This document shows, one piece after another, positions 21,146 through 30,247 of a stretch of DNA of 32,909 nt. The notes beneath the pieces were generated by a model. That model was given only the letters and a program-made list of their open reading frames with translations. It made no database searches and was not told the DNA's origin. Positions within the stretch are counted from its first letter, which is position 1. Each line of letters starts with the position of its first letter. The translations under genes and the position numbers were made by a program. Source of the stretch: Eubacteriales bacterium (lineage in GTDB: Bacteria > Bacillota > Clostridia > JAQUNY01); contig JAQUNY010000003.1 of assembly GCA_028717405.1 (NCBI GenBank), positions 1 through 32,909 on the forward strand, written 5' to 3'.

Positions 21146-21407
21146 GGCGTTACAAGCGGAAACAACTGCCCGGGGCGGCTGCGTACGACAGGTTTTCTAA
21201 GTTGTACGACCCGGGGTGTTTATATATACAAATTCAGCGGCATACCTGTAAAGCTGCGGGAGGAGGAGCTCCAACCGAAGCCCTCCCCGACCGGACAAAG
21301 CCGGGCTGCTGGAATCGTGAAACAGGCTGCAGGCAAGGCAGCCGGAGAATAGGATTGCTGCAGGACAAAAAAAATGCGGCAACAACCAAACGGAGGTGTA
21401 TTTGAAG
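21146..21407 (+). promoter_or_regulatory. Structured GC-rich leader upstream of rpsM (candidate r-protein regulatory RNA)
   Basis: 262 nt non-coding gap with inverted repeats CCCGGG...CGTACGAC-aggttttctaa-GTTGTACG-a-CCCGGG and CCGGgCTGC...GCAGCCGG, ending in CGGAGGTG SD. Confidence 0.45.
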
Positions 21408-21782
21408 ATGGCGCGTATCGCCGGAATTGACCTGCCAAGGGAAAAGAGAGTGGAAATAGGGCTCACCTATATATTCGGGATAGGCAGATCTAAATCCAAC
21501 GAGATTTTGGCAAAAACAGGTGTAAGTCCTGACACAAGGATCAGAGACCTGACAGATGATGAAATAAGCAGACTCAGAGAGATTATCGATAAGGAATTCA
21601 AGGTTGAGGGCGATCTCCGCAGAGAAGTTGCTCTTAACATAAAGCGCCTTACCGAAATAGGATGTTACAGGGGACGCAGACACCGTCAGGGATTACCGGT
21701 CAGAGGGCAGAGGACAAAGACCAATGCCAGGACCAGAAAAGGACCGGTTAAGACAGTTGGCGTTCAGAGAAAGAAAACATAG
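21408..21782 (+). CDS. rpsM: 30S ribosomal protein S13
   Basis: [39 protein letters not shown]...[26 protein letters not shown]. Confidence 0.98.
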   Translation: MARIAGIDLPREKRVEIGLTYIFGIGRSKSNEILAKTGVSPDTRIRDLTDDEISRLREIIDKEFKVEGDLRREVALNIKRLTEIGCYRGRRHRQGLPVRGQRTKTNARTRKGPVKTVGVQRKKT

Positions 21783-21801
21783 AGGAGGCTGGCATATTTA
21801 A

Positions 21802-22206
21802 ATGGCAACCAAAGCTGCAGCAACAAAAAAAGTAACCAGGAAAAAAAGAGAACGTAAGAATATCGACCGCGGGGCGGCACATATACAGTCCAGTTTTAAT
21901 AACACTATTGTAACGCTTACAGACACAGCAGGAAACGCTCTTTCGTGGGCAAGCTCCGGAGGGCTGGGATTCAGGGGCTCAAGGAAGAGCACCCCGTTTG
22001 CCGCTCAAATGGCGGCTGAGACCGCTGCCAAAGCGGCTATGGAACATGGACTGAAAACTGTTGAAGTATATGTAAAGGGACCGGGATCAGGCAGAGAAGC
22101 CGCTATCAGGGCGCTTCAGGCTGCAGGGCTTGAAGTGAGCCTCATCAAGGATGTCACTCCTATCCCGCATAACGGCTGCAGACCTCCCAAAAGAAGAAGG
22201 GTCTGA
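21802..22206 (+). CDS. rpsK: 30S ribosomal protein S11
   Basis: [46 protein letters not shown]...[18 protein letters not shown]. Confidence 0.98.
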   Translation: MATKAAATKKVTRKKRERKNIDRGAAHIQSSFNNTIVTLTDTAGNALSWASSGGLGFRGSRKSTPFAAQMAAETAAKAAMEHGLKTVEVYVKGPGSGREAAIRALQAAGLEVSLIKDVTPIPHNGCRPPKRRRV

Positions 22207-22292
22207 GAAATGACAGCCGCTTCACCTTTAGCAATACCAGGAATATTTTATCGCATCCGCATCGCGGACAGACAGACAGGAGGTCAATATTA

Positions 22293-22919
22293 ATGGCAAG
22301 GTATACTGACTCGTCCTGCAAACTATGCAGGAGAGAGGGAGAAAAACTTTTCCTGAAAGGGGAAAGATGCTATACTAATAAATGCGCAATTTCCAAGAGA
22401 CAATACGCTCCCGGCCAGCACGGACAGCAGAGGAAAAAGGTTTCAGAGTACGGGATACAGCTGCGCGAGAAACAAAAAGCCAGAAGGTTTTACGGAGTGC
22501 TTGAAAGCCAGTTCAGGAATTATTTTGAAGCTGCTGTCCGCAAAAAGGGTGTTACCGGCGAAAATCTGCTTCAGATCCTTGAACTCAGGATGGATAATGT
22601 TGTGCACAGGCTGGGGATGGCGACTTCAAGGCCTGAGGCCAGACAGCTTCTCAGGCATGGGCACTTCACAGTCAACGGCGCCAAAGTGGACATACCTTCT
22701 TATATATTAAAAGAAGGCGATGTTATATGTATGACTGAAAAGCTCAGGCAGTCGCCCAAGAGCAAATCAGTAAGCGAGATCGCAGGCGGCAAGGCTGTAC
22801 CCAAATGGCTGGATTATGACCCTGAGACATTTACGGGCAAAGTTTTAACTCTGCCCTCCAGGGAAGACATAGACATTGACATCAAAGAGCACCTCATAGT
22901 AGAGCTGTACTCGAAGTAA
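22293..22919 (+). CDS. rpsD: 30S ribosomal protein S4 (zinc-type N-terminus)
   Basis: [45 protein letters not shown]...[11 protein letters not shown]-like core; [20 protein letters not shown]. Confidence 0.98.
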   Translation: MARYTDSSCKLCRREGEKLFLKGERCYTNKCAISKRQYAPGQHGQQRKKVSEYGIQLREKQKARRFYGVLESQFRNYFEAAVRKKGVTGENLLQILELRMDNVVHRLGMATSRPEARQLLRHGHFTVNGAKVDIPSYILKEGDVICMTEKLRQSPKSKSVSEIAGGKAVPKWLDYDPETFTGKVLTLPSREDIDIDIKEHLIVELYSK

Positions 22920-22956
22920 TGCCGCTTATGGCATAAAACGAAACGGAGGGTTACAA

Positions 22957-23907
22957 GTGATCGAGATCGAAAAACCAAAAATCGAAAGCGCAGCGGTCAG
23001 CAATGACAACATGTATGGGAAATTTGTTGTTGAACCTCTTGAAAGAGGCTATGGGATAACCTTGGGAAATTCTCTGAGAAGGATACTTCTTTCCTCACTG
23101 CCGGGCGCGGCGGTCACAAACGTCAGGATCGACGGGGTGCTGCATGAATTTTCCACTATTCCCGGAGTTGTTGAAGACGTTACAGAAATAATACTGAACA
23201 TAAAAGGCCTGTCGCTCAAGATGCACAGTGACGGACCAAAAACGATTTATATAGAAGCTGAAAGCGCCAGGGAAATAAAGGCCGGCGATATAAAGGCCGA
23301 TGCCGATATTGAAATACTCAACCCGGATATGCATATAGCGACTCTCAGTGACGAAAGCAAGTTTTATATGGAGCTTGTTGTCAATAAGGGAAGAGGATAT
23401 GTACAGGCTGACAAAAACAAGCAGCAGTCTCAGCCTATCGGAGATATACCGGTAGATTCTCTTTACACGCCGGTCAGGAAAGTTAATTATACGGTTGAGA
23501 ACACGCGTGTCGGGCAGTATACCGAATATGACAAGCTTACATTGGAAGTCTGGACGAATGGCAGCATCAAGCCTGATGAAGCTGTCAGCCTGGCAGCCAA
23601 GATACTAAACGAGCATTTTAATCTGTTTATCGACTTATCTGACCGTGCCAGAGACACCGAAATAATGGTTGAAAAAGAGGAAACCAAAAAGGAACGTGTC
23701 CTGGAAATGACAATAGAGGAGCTGGATCTTTCAGTACGGTCATATAACTGCCTTAAGAGGGCGGGGATAAACACTGTGGAAGACCTTATAAACAAAACCG
23801 AAGACGACATGATGAAGGTCAGAAACCTTGGGCGCAAATCTCTTGAAGAGGTATTGCAGAAGATCGAGGGACTTGGTCTTGCCCTTACATCAACGGAAGA
23901 ACAATAA
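22957..23907 (+). CDS. rpoA: RNA polymerase alpha subunit (GTG start)
   Basis: [33 protein letters not shown]...[45 protein letters not shown]. Confidence 0.99.
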   Translation: MIEIEKPKIESAAVSNDNMYGKFVVEPLERGYGITLGNSLRRILLSSLPGAAVTNVRIDGVLHEFSTIPGVVEDVTEIILNIKGLSLKMHSDGPKTIYIEAESAREIKAGDIKADADIEILNPDMHIATLSDESKFYMELVVNKGRGYVQADKNKQQSQPIGDIPVDSLYTPVRKVNYTVENTRVGQYTEYDKLTLEVWTNGSIKPDEAVSLAAKILNEHFNLFIDLSDRARDTEIMVEKEETKKERVLEMTIEELDLSVRSYNCLKRAGINTVEDLINKTEDDMMKVRNLGRKSLEEVLQKIEGLGLALTSTEEQ

Positions 23908-23933
23908 CATCAATACATGCAGGAGGAAATGAA

Positions 23934-24458
23934 ATGGGGCTGCAAAGAAAATTAAGCCGGCCTACTGATCAGAGGATGGCAATACTGAGAAACCAGGTTA
24001 CGGCATTATTTATCAGTGGCAGGATAGAAACAACAGAGGCGAGGGCCAGGGAAGTCAGCGATATCGCCGAGAAACTTATTACAAAAGCAAAAAAAGTGAC
24101 CGGCAATTACACATCAAGGCAGATAAAGGTAAGCTCTGCCAAACTTGACGGCGGAGGGAAAAAAATGACAAAGGGAGCGACGTCTAAAAACGACAAGAGA
24201 TATGATGTTGTCGTAAGAGAGGTCAAAACCGACATGTCAACAGTTGACGACCCGGCAAGGCTCCACATCAGGAGACAGGCTATAAAGTGGCTTTACAAGG
24301 CAAAAAATGAAAAAGGTGAGAACCTTAATCTGGCAAATAAGCTTCTTGATGAGATAGCTCCGAAATATAAGGACAGGAACGGCGGTTATACGAGGATATA
24401 TAAGCTGGGTCCGAGAAGAGGGGATTCCGCAGAGATGGTCCTTCTTGAACTGCTGTAA
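23934..24458 (+). CDS. rplQ: 50S ribosomal protein L17 with internal insertion
   Basis: [35 protein letters not shown]...[35 protein letters not shown]; 174 aa. Confidence 0.96.
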   Translation: MGLQRKLSRPTDQRMAILRNQVTALFISGRIETTEARAREVSDIAEKLITKAKKVTGNYTSRQIKVSSAKLDGGGKKMTKGATSKNDKRYDVVVREVKTDMSTVDDPARLHIRRQAIKWLYKAKNEKGENLNLANKLLDEIAPKYKDRNGGYTRIYKLGPRRGDSAEMVLLELL

Positions 24459-24532
24459 CAGGAAAATAAGCAACCGGAAAACTTTATCCTGAACCGATGC
24501 GGTATAACTTAACTGAAAAAGGATCAAAATTC

Positions 24533-24558
24533 GGCGGACTGCATTGTCCGCCTTTTTT
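24533..24558 (+). terminator. Rho-independent terminator ending the alpha operon
   Basis: GGCGGAC-tgcatt-GTCCGCC-TTTTTT. Confidence 0.88.
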
Positions 24559-24571
24559 GTCATCAGGGGAT

Positions 24572-26479
24572 ATGAAAAACAATGATGAAGACAACTCAAT
24601 AATCCGTCTTGATAATGTTTATTTCGCTTATGAAAACAGGGACAGTACGGCAACCGTCCCTGAAGAAGCCGAAATGGTCATCGACGGGCTGACACTGTCA
24701 GTGAAGAGGGGTGGATTTACGGCTGTCATCGGCAGGAATGGCTCCGGGAAATCAACATTTGCAAGGCTGCTCAACGCCCTGCTTATACCCGTGAAAGGCG
24801 AAGTGTTCGTAAACGGCTTGAATACAGCTGACATAACGGCGGTATGGGAAATAAGGAAGACTGCCGGAATGATATTCCAGAATCCTGATAACCAGATCGT
24901 AGGTACTACTGTTGAGGAGGATGTCGCCTTCGGACCTGAAAATATCGGGATCGAGCCGGCTGAAATATCCGTCAGGGTTTCGGAGGCGCTGGAAAGCGTC
25001 CATATGAAGGAATATAAAAAACATGCGCCCCACCTGCTTTCGGGCGGGCAGAAACAGAGAGTTGCAATCGCAGGGCTCCTGGCGATAAAACCAGCCTGCA
25101 TGATACTGGACGAAGCTACGGCGATGCTTGATCCGATAGGCCGAAGAGAAGTCATGAAGCTTATCAGAAGGCTGAATAAAGAGCAGGGGATGACGTTAAT
25201 ACTCATCACGCATCACATGGATGAAGCCGCAATGGCGGACAGGATAATAGTCCTGGATAATGGAGAGGCTGTAATTGACGGTACCCCGGCACAGGTATTC
25301 TCAGATCCCGTAATGCTGAAAAAATGTGGTATGAGCATGCCACAACCTGCCGAGTTGCTCCATATACTTTTACAGAGAGGAGTAAGCATCGATCCGACAG
25401 GAGTTACAGGGAAGGATGAAGCGGTGACTCGCATAGCGGAATGCCTTGATGCCGCAAATGGAATGAGCGGCAGGACCCTGCCAGACAGCGGGGGCAAAGA
25501 AGCTGGATCGGTCAGCAGCAAAGGAGATACGGCTTACGGTATTGGTGATCGGAGTGCAGAGAATGAAAACAGATACCCGAATGATAAAAAGGGTACTGCT
25601 CCGGCAATCGAAACGAGGGATCTCTCATTTACATATATGAAGGGAACTCCCTATGAAAAACATGCATTGTCAGGAGTTTCACTTAAAATTTTTAAAGGCG
25701 AGTTTACTGCTGTCATCGGACATACAGGATCGGGGAAAACTACTCTGGTACAGCATTTCAACGGGCTGTTAAAACCGGCTTCGGGCAGGGTGCTTATTAA
25801 CGGGACTGAAACCGAGGGTAAAGGATTAAAAGAACTCAGAAGGCATGTGGGTCTGGTTTTTCAATATCCCGAACACCAGCTTTTTGAAGAAACAGTATTA
25901 AAGGATGTGGCATTTGGACTGATCAAAGCAGGATATCCTGAAACCGGCATAAGGGAGAAAGTGGGCGAAGCACTTGAGGCAGTCGGGTTAAGCACTGACA
26001 TACTTGATAAATCACCCTTTGAATTGTCCGGAGGCCAAAAAAGGCGGGTAGCCATAGCGGGTATAATAGTCACCGATCCCGAAGTCCTTATACTTGATGA
26101 GCCTGCGGCAGGCCTTGATCCGGAGGGCAGGGACGCAATTCTTAGAATGGTGGCCGGCCTTCACAGGAGCAAGGGCATAACGGCAGTGCTTGTCTCACAC
26201 AATATGGAAGATGTTGCAAAGCTGGTCGGCAGGATTATTGTGATGGGAGAAGGAAATATCATTATGGACGGGAAACCGTGCGATATCTTCAGACAGACAG
26301 AAAGACTTGAATCCCAGGGATTGTCAGCTCCTCAAATAACATATCTTATGAAGGAGCTGAAAGAGCGTCACCCTTATCTGAATGACAACATTTTTACAGT
26401 TGAACAGGCTGCGAATGAGCTCATGCAATATTTGCCGGAATGCGTTCATGACACTGTGAACAAGGCGGAGAAGGAATGA
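24572..26479 (+). CDS. Energy-coupling factor transporter ATPase, EcfA1-EcfA2 fusion in one ORF
   Basis: Two complete ABC domains in one frame: IGRNGSGKSTFARLLN...LSGGQKQRVAIAGLLAIKPACMILDEATAMLD and IGHTGSGKTTLVQHFNG...LSGGQKRRVAIAGIIVTDPEVLILDEPAAGLDPEGR, joined by a polar linker. Start set downstream of the terminator. Confidence 0.93.
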   Translation: MKNNDEDNSIIRLDNVYFAYENRDSTATVPEEAEMVIDGLTLSVKRGGFTAVIGRNGSGKSTFARLLNALLIPVKGEVFVNGLNTADITAVWEIRKTAGMIFQNPDNQIVGTTVEEDVAFGPENIGIEPAEISVRVSEALESVHMKEYKKHAPHLLSGGQKQRVAIAGLLAIKPACMILDEATAMLDPIGRREVMKLIRRLNKEQGMTLILITHHMDEAAMADRIIVLDNGEAVIDGTPAQVFSDPVMLKKCGMSMPQPAELLHILLQRGVSIDPTGVTGKDEAVTRIAECLDAANGMSGRTLPDSGGKEAGSVSSKGDTAYGIGDRSAENENRYPNDKKGTAPAIETRDLSFTYMKGTPYEKHALSGVSLKIFKGEFTAVIGHTGSGKTTLVQHFNGLLKPASGRVLINGTETEGKGLKELRRHVGLVFQYPEHQLFEETVLKDVAFGLIKAGYPETGIREKVGEALEAVGLSTDILDKSPFELSGGQKRRVAIAGIIVTDPEVLILDEPAAGLDPEGRDAILRMVAGLHRSKGITAVLVSHNMEDVAKLVGRIIVMGEGNIIMDGKPCDIFRQTERLESQGLSAPQITYLMKELKERHPYLNDNIFTVEQAANELMQYLPECVHDTVNKAEKE

Positions 26480-27288
26480 TCGGGAACATTACCATAGGAC
26501 AATATCTGCCGGGAGAGTCGCTCCTGCACAGAGCTGATCCCAGAACAAAGATAATACTTTCGCTCTATTATATGATCCTTATATTCATAATAAAGACATA
26601 TGCAGGCTTTGCGCTTGCGCTTTTATTTATTGCAGCGGTGACTCTGTTGAGCGGAATACCTGTGAAGCATACCATCAAGGGTTTAAGGCCGATCATTGTA
26701 ATAATTATTTTTACGGCGATGATCAACATATTTACAACAGGCGGGACAACCGTGTTCAGTTTCTACTTTATCAAAATTACTTATGAGGGCATCGAGCTGG
26801 CTGCAAAAATGGCACTCAGGCTGATACTGCTGGTCACGGGGGCATCGCTCCTTACACTGACCACGACCCCCATTTCCCTTACTGATGGGATTGAAAGCCT
26901 CATGAAGCCACTTTCCAGAATAGGAGTACCGGCGCATGAAATCGCCATGATGATGTCCATCGCTCTCAGGTTTATACCAACACTGCTCGACGAAGCAGAT
27001 AAAATAATGAAAGCCCAGTCTTCAAGGGGAGCCGACTTTGACACGGGGAACCTGGTTCAGAAGGCAAAGAGTTTTATACCTGTGCTTGTGCCATTGTTTG
27101 TGAGCGCTTTCAGACGGGCGGATGAGCTTGCTACTGCCATGGAAGCACGATGCTACAGGGGCGGTGTTGGCAGGACCAGGATGAGGCAGCTCAGGTTTGG
27201 CAGGACGGATTTTTCTGTTGCAGCAATTATCTTTTTGTTTACCTGTGTGCTGGCCGGACTGGAAATACTGTTTCGTGTGTTTGTATAA
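26476..27288 (+). CDS. ecfT: Energy-coupling factor transporter transmembrane protein EcfT
   Basis: GQYLPGESLLHRADPRTKIILSLYYMILIF...LRFIPTLLDEADKIMKAQSSRGADF...RRADELATAMEARCYRGG; overlaps fused EcfA stop. Confidence 0.96.
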   Translation: MIGNITIGQYLPGESLLHRADPRTKIILSLYYMILIFIIKTYAGFALALLFIAAVTLLSGIPVKHTIKGLRPIIVIIIFTAMINIFTTGGTTVFSFYFIKITYEGIELAAKMALRLILLVTGASLLTLTTTPISLTDGIESLMKPLSRIGVPAHEIAMMMSIALRFIPTLLDEADKIMKAQSSRGADFDTGNLVQKAKSFIPVLVPLFVSAFRRADELATAMEARCYRGGVGRTRMRQLRFGRTDFSVAAIIFLFTCVLAGLEILFRVFV

Positions 27289-27448
27289 TCCTGATTCCGG
27301 CGCACTATCAGAATATTTAACCTGACAATTTTACACACCAATTTGATATAATACTCTTATGGAAGAGATAAGATGTTCTCTTCGCTTTTTACGATGTTGA
27401 TCTCGAGAAGCATTGGGTACAATGCTGTCATGCGGAGGTGTGGATGTT

Positions 27449-28024
27449 ATGAACGGTAAAGTGTACGAAACGATAATCGCCAGAAGGACCGTCAGAAAAT
27501 TCAGACAGGACAGGATAAGTGCTGACATTCTGGAAAGACTTGTTAACGCCGCGAGGCTCGCACCTTCGGCAATGAACATGCAGCCACTGAGATATGCTGT
27601 CATAAGCACACCGTCAATAGCAGGACGTATTTTTGACTGTGTCAAATGGGCAAGGTATATTGCGCCGGCTGGAGACCCCGGACCGGACGAGAAACCTGTG
27701 GCTTATATCGCCATCCTTGTTGATGCGTCTGTCCGTGAAAAAGGATATGAGGAGGATGTGGGTGCTGCCGCCCAGAATATCATGCTTGCCGCATGGGAAG
27801 AAGGAATAGGTTCCTGCTGGATGGGCTCGATAGACAGGGAGAAAATTCGAAACATATTGAATCTTGAGAAGGGGATGATCCTGGATACTGTCATCGCACT
27901 GGGATATAAAGGTGAAGAACCTGTATATGAAGAAGAAAGAGGCTCGATAAAATACTATAAAGACGAGACCGGCTTACTTCATGTGCCGAAAAAGGGGCTC
28001 ACAGACATAATGAAAACCTATTGA
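27449..28024 (+). CDS. Nitroreductase-family protein
   Basis: MNGKVYETIIARRTVRKFRQDRISADILERLVNAARLAPSAMNMQPLRYAVIST...GAAAQNIMLAAWEEGIGSCWMGSIDREKI. Confidence 0.93.
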   Translation: MNGKVYETIIARRTVRKFRQDRISADILERLVNAARLAPSAMNMQPLRYAVISTPSIAGRIFDCVKWARYIAPAGDPGPDEKPVAYIAILVDASVREKGYEEDVGAAAQNIMLAAWEEGIGSCWMGSIDREKIRNILNLEKGMILDTVIALGYKGEEPVYEEERGSIKYYKDETGLLHVPKKGLTDIMKTY

Positions 28025-28091
28025 TGAAAGTCTACAAGGCAGGATTTCATAATTCGGACGATGATCCGGCATACATGGAAGGCTCAAAAAA

Positions 28092-29447
28092 ATGGAAAGA
28101 AAAGCAAATGTATTCAACTATAAAACGCTGGATGACCTCAAAGAGGAATGTGCCAGGCTTGATCTGAAGCTTGATTTTTCAGATGATTTGGAAATACTGG
28201 GAAGAGAGGCATTCATAAGGGAAGGGTGCGTCAGGCTGCCAAATCTGCTTGCATGTAATCCCATGGAGGGATGCGACGGAGAAACTGACGGAAGTCCCGG
28301 AAGACTGACCTTTCGCAGATATGAGCGCCAGGCACAGGGAGGCACCGGCCTGATATGGTTTGAGGCAGTTGCCGTAGTGCCTGAAGGCAGGTCGAATCCG
28401 CGCCATCTCTGGATAAACAAAGGCAATGCAGGAAAATTTGAGGAACTTGTAACCCATATCAAGCAGACAGCATGCGAAAAATTCGGAGCGGCAAATGAGC
28501 CTGCGGTCATAATCCAACTGACACATGCCGGCCGTTACAGCAAGCCCGGCGGAAGGCCTGAGCCTATGATAGCGGCACATAATCCATATCTGGATAAGGC
28601 TCAGAAGCTGGACCCTGATCTGACTCCGGTAACTGACGAATATCTGGACGATTTGAGAGAAAAATATGCCGAAGCCGCGTTGCTGGCAAAAAAAGCAGGC
28701 TTTGACGGAGTCGACATAAAATCCTGCCACAGATATCTTGTGTCAGAGCTGTTGTCGGCATTTGAGAGAGAAGGTAAATATGGCGGCCAGTTTGAGAACC
28801 GGACAAGGTTCCTCACAGATACGATAAGCAGCGTCAGGGATACCCTGGGCGGACATATGCTGATTACTACACGTATGAACGCATATGACGGCATACCATG
28901 GCCTTACGGTTGGGGAATGGACAGAGAGGACCATTCAAGGTGTGACCTGTCGGAGCCTCTGAAACTAATCGGGATCTTGTCTGATATGGGAGTCAGGATG
29001 ATAAATATCACAATGGGAAATCCTTATTACAATCCCCATATAAACAGGCCTTATGATAAAGGGGCTTACATACCTCCGGAGCATCCGCTTACAGGAGTTG
29101 CAAGAATGGTGAGGGGCACGGCAAGGATACAAAAAGCGTACCCGGAAATGACGGCTGTGGCTTCGGGCTATTCATGGATGAGGCATTTCGCCCCTTATCT
29201 GGCAGCCGGGACAATAGAGAAAGGCGGTGCGTCTGTCATAGGATTCGGGAGGGAGTCATTTGCATATCCGGACTTTGCCGCTGACATACTTTACAAAGGC
29301 GGCATGCAGAAAAACAAATGCTGCATAAGCTGCGGCAGGTGCACGGAAATAATGAGAGGCGGCGGTACGGCAGGATGTGCGGTCAGAGATACAGCCATTT
29401 ACCAATCTGCGTGGAATGAGATTTATGGCATGAAAGGGAGAGATTGA
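28092..29447 (+). CDS. Old-yellow-enzyme-like NADH:flavin oxidoreductase (TIM barrel, C-terminal cysteine cluster)
   Basis: IQLTHAGRYSKPGGRPEP, AGFDGVDIKSCHRYLVSELLSAFEREGKYGGQFENRTRFL, KCCISCGRCTEIMRGGGTAGCAVRD. Confidence 0.93.
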   Translation: MERKANVFNYKTLDDLKEECARLDLKLDFSDDLEILGREAFIREGCVRLPNLLACNPMEGCDGETDGSPGRLTFRRYERQAQGGTGLIWFEAVAVVPEGRSNPRHLWINKGNAGKFEELVTHIKQTACEKFGAANEPAVIIQLTHAGRYSKPGGRPEPMIAAHNPYLDKAQKLDPDLTPVTDEYLDDLREKYAEAALLAKKAGFDGVDIKSCHRYLVSELLSAFEREGKYGGQFENRTRFLTDTISSVRDTLGGHMLITTRMNAYDGIPWPYGWGMDREDHSRCDLSEPLKLIGILSDMGVRMINITMGNPYYNPHINRPYDKGAYIPPEHPLTGVARMVRGTARIQKAYPEMTAVASGYSWMRHFAPYLAAGTIEKGGASVIGFGRESFAYPDFAADILYKGGMQKNKCCISCGRCTEIMRGGGTAGCAVRDTAIYQSAWNEIYGMKGRD

Positions 29448-29448
29448 T

Positions 29449-30234
29449 ATGGCGGGTGAAAAAGTCGCATTGGTTACAGGCGGGTCCCGCGGCATCGGTA
29501 ATGCCATAGCGGTGAAGCTCGCGGAAGAGGGATTTGCGGTGGCGATCGTTGCGTCTTCGGATGAAGCATTGTCACGCGAGGGGATCTCTAAGATAAAGAA
29601 GGCGCTGGACGGGAGATCGTTCAAATATATAAAGGCGGATATAGCGTCACATACCGACAGAAAAATGATACTTAAAGAAGTCGTCTCTGATTTTGGAAGG
29701 CTTGATGTATTGGTCAATAATGCCGGCGTCGCCCCTTTTAAGAGAATGGATATTCTTGAAACGACCGTGGAGAGTTTTGACCGTGTAATCGGCATAAATC
29801 TGAAGGGTACATTTTTTATGTCGCAGCTTGCGGCAAATGAAATGATAAGGCAGTCCGAGCAGCAAAAAGTAATAAGGAGCAGAATGATCATCAATATTTC
29901 GTCTGTTTCCGCATACACAGCATCCTATGACCGTGGGGAATACTGCATTTCCAAGGCAGGGATAAGTATGGTCACGGCGCTTTTTGCCGACAGGCTTGCA
30001 AGGTACGGGATAAATGTATACGAAATCAGGCCTGGAATAATCCAGACAGATATGACGGAAGGTGTCAAAGGCAAATATGACGCGCTGATCGACGAAGGAA
30101 TAACGCCAATCAGGCGCTGGGGATATCCCGAAGATGTAGCCGAGGCTGCCGCTGTTATTTGCTCCGGCAAATTGTCGTTTTCGACGGGCGAAATCATAAA
30201 CGTAGACGGCGGATTCCATATCAGGAGGCTGTAA
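29449..30234 (+). CDS. Short-chain dehydrogenase/reductase (FabG-like)
   Basis: VALVTGGSRGIGNAIAVKLAEEG...DVLVNNAGVAPF...ISSVSAYTASYDRGEYCISKAGISMVT...FSTGEIINVDGGFHIRRL. Confidence 0.95.
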   Translation: MAGEKVALVTGGSRGIGNAIAVKLAEEGFAVAIVASSDEALSREGISKIKKALDGRSFKYIKADIASHTDRKMILKEVVSDFGRLDVLVNNAGVAPFKRMDILETTVESFDRVIGINLKGTFFMSQLAANEMIRQSEQQKVIRSRMIINISSVSAYTASYDRGEYCISKAGISMVTALFADRLARYGINVYEIRPGIIQTDMTEGVKGKYDALIDEGITPIRRWGYPEDVAEAAAVICSGKLSFSTGEIINVDGGFHIRRL

Positions 30235-30247
30235 GACACAAACAATA

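Noticed and set aside
21202-21405. 67-aa ORF in the rpmJ-rpsM gap
   Set aside because: Cys/Gly/Arg-rich translation of GC-rich inverted repeats with no family resemblance; treated as leader RNA.
27322-27352. Possible nitroreductase promoter (CTGACA-19-TATAAT)
   Set aside because: Good -10 but long spacer; plausible but not listed as a feature.
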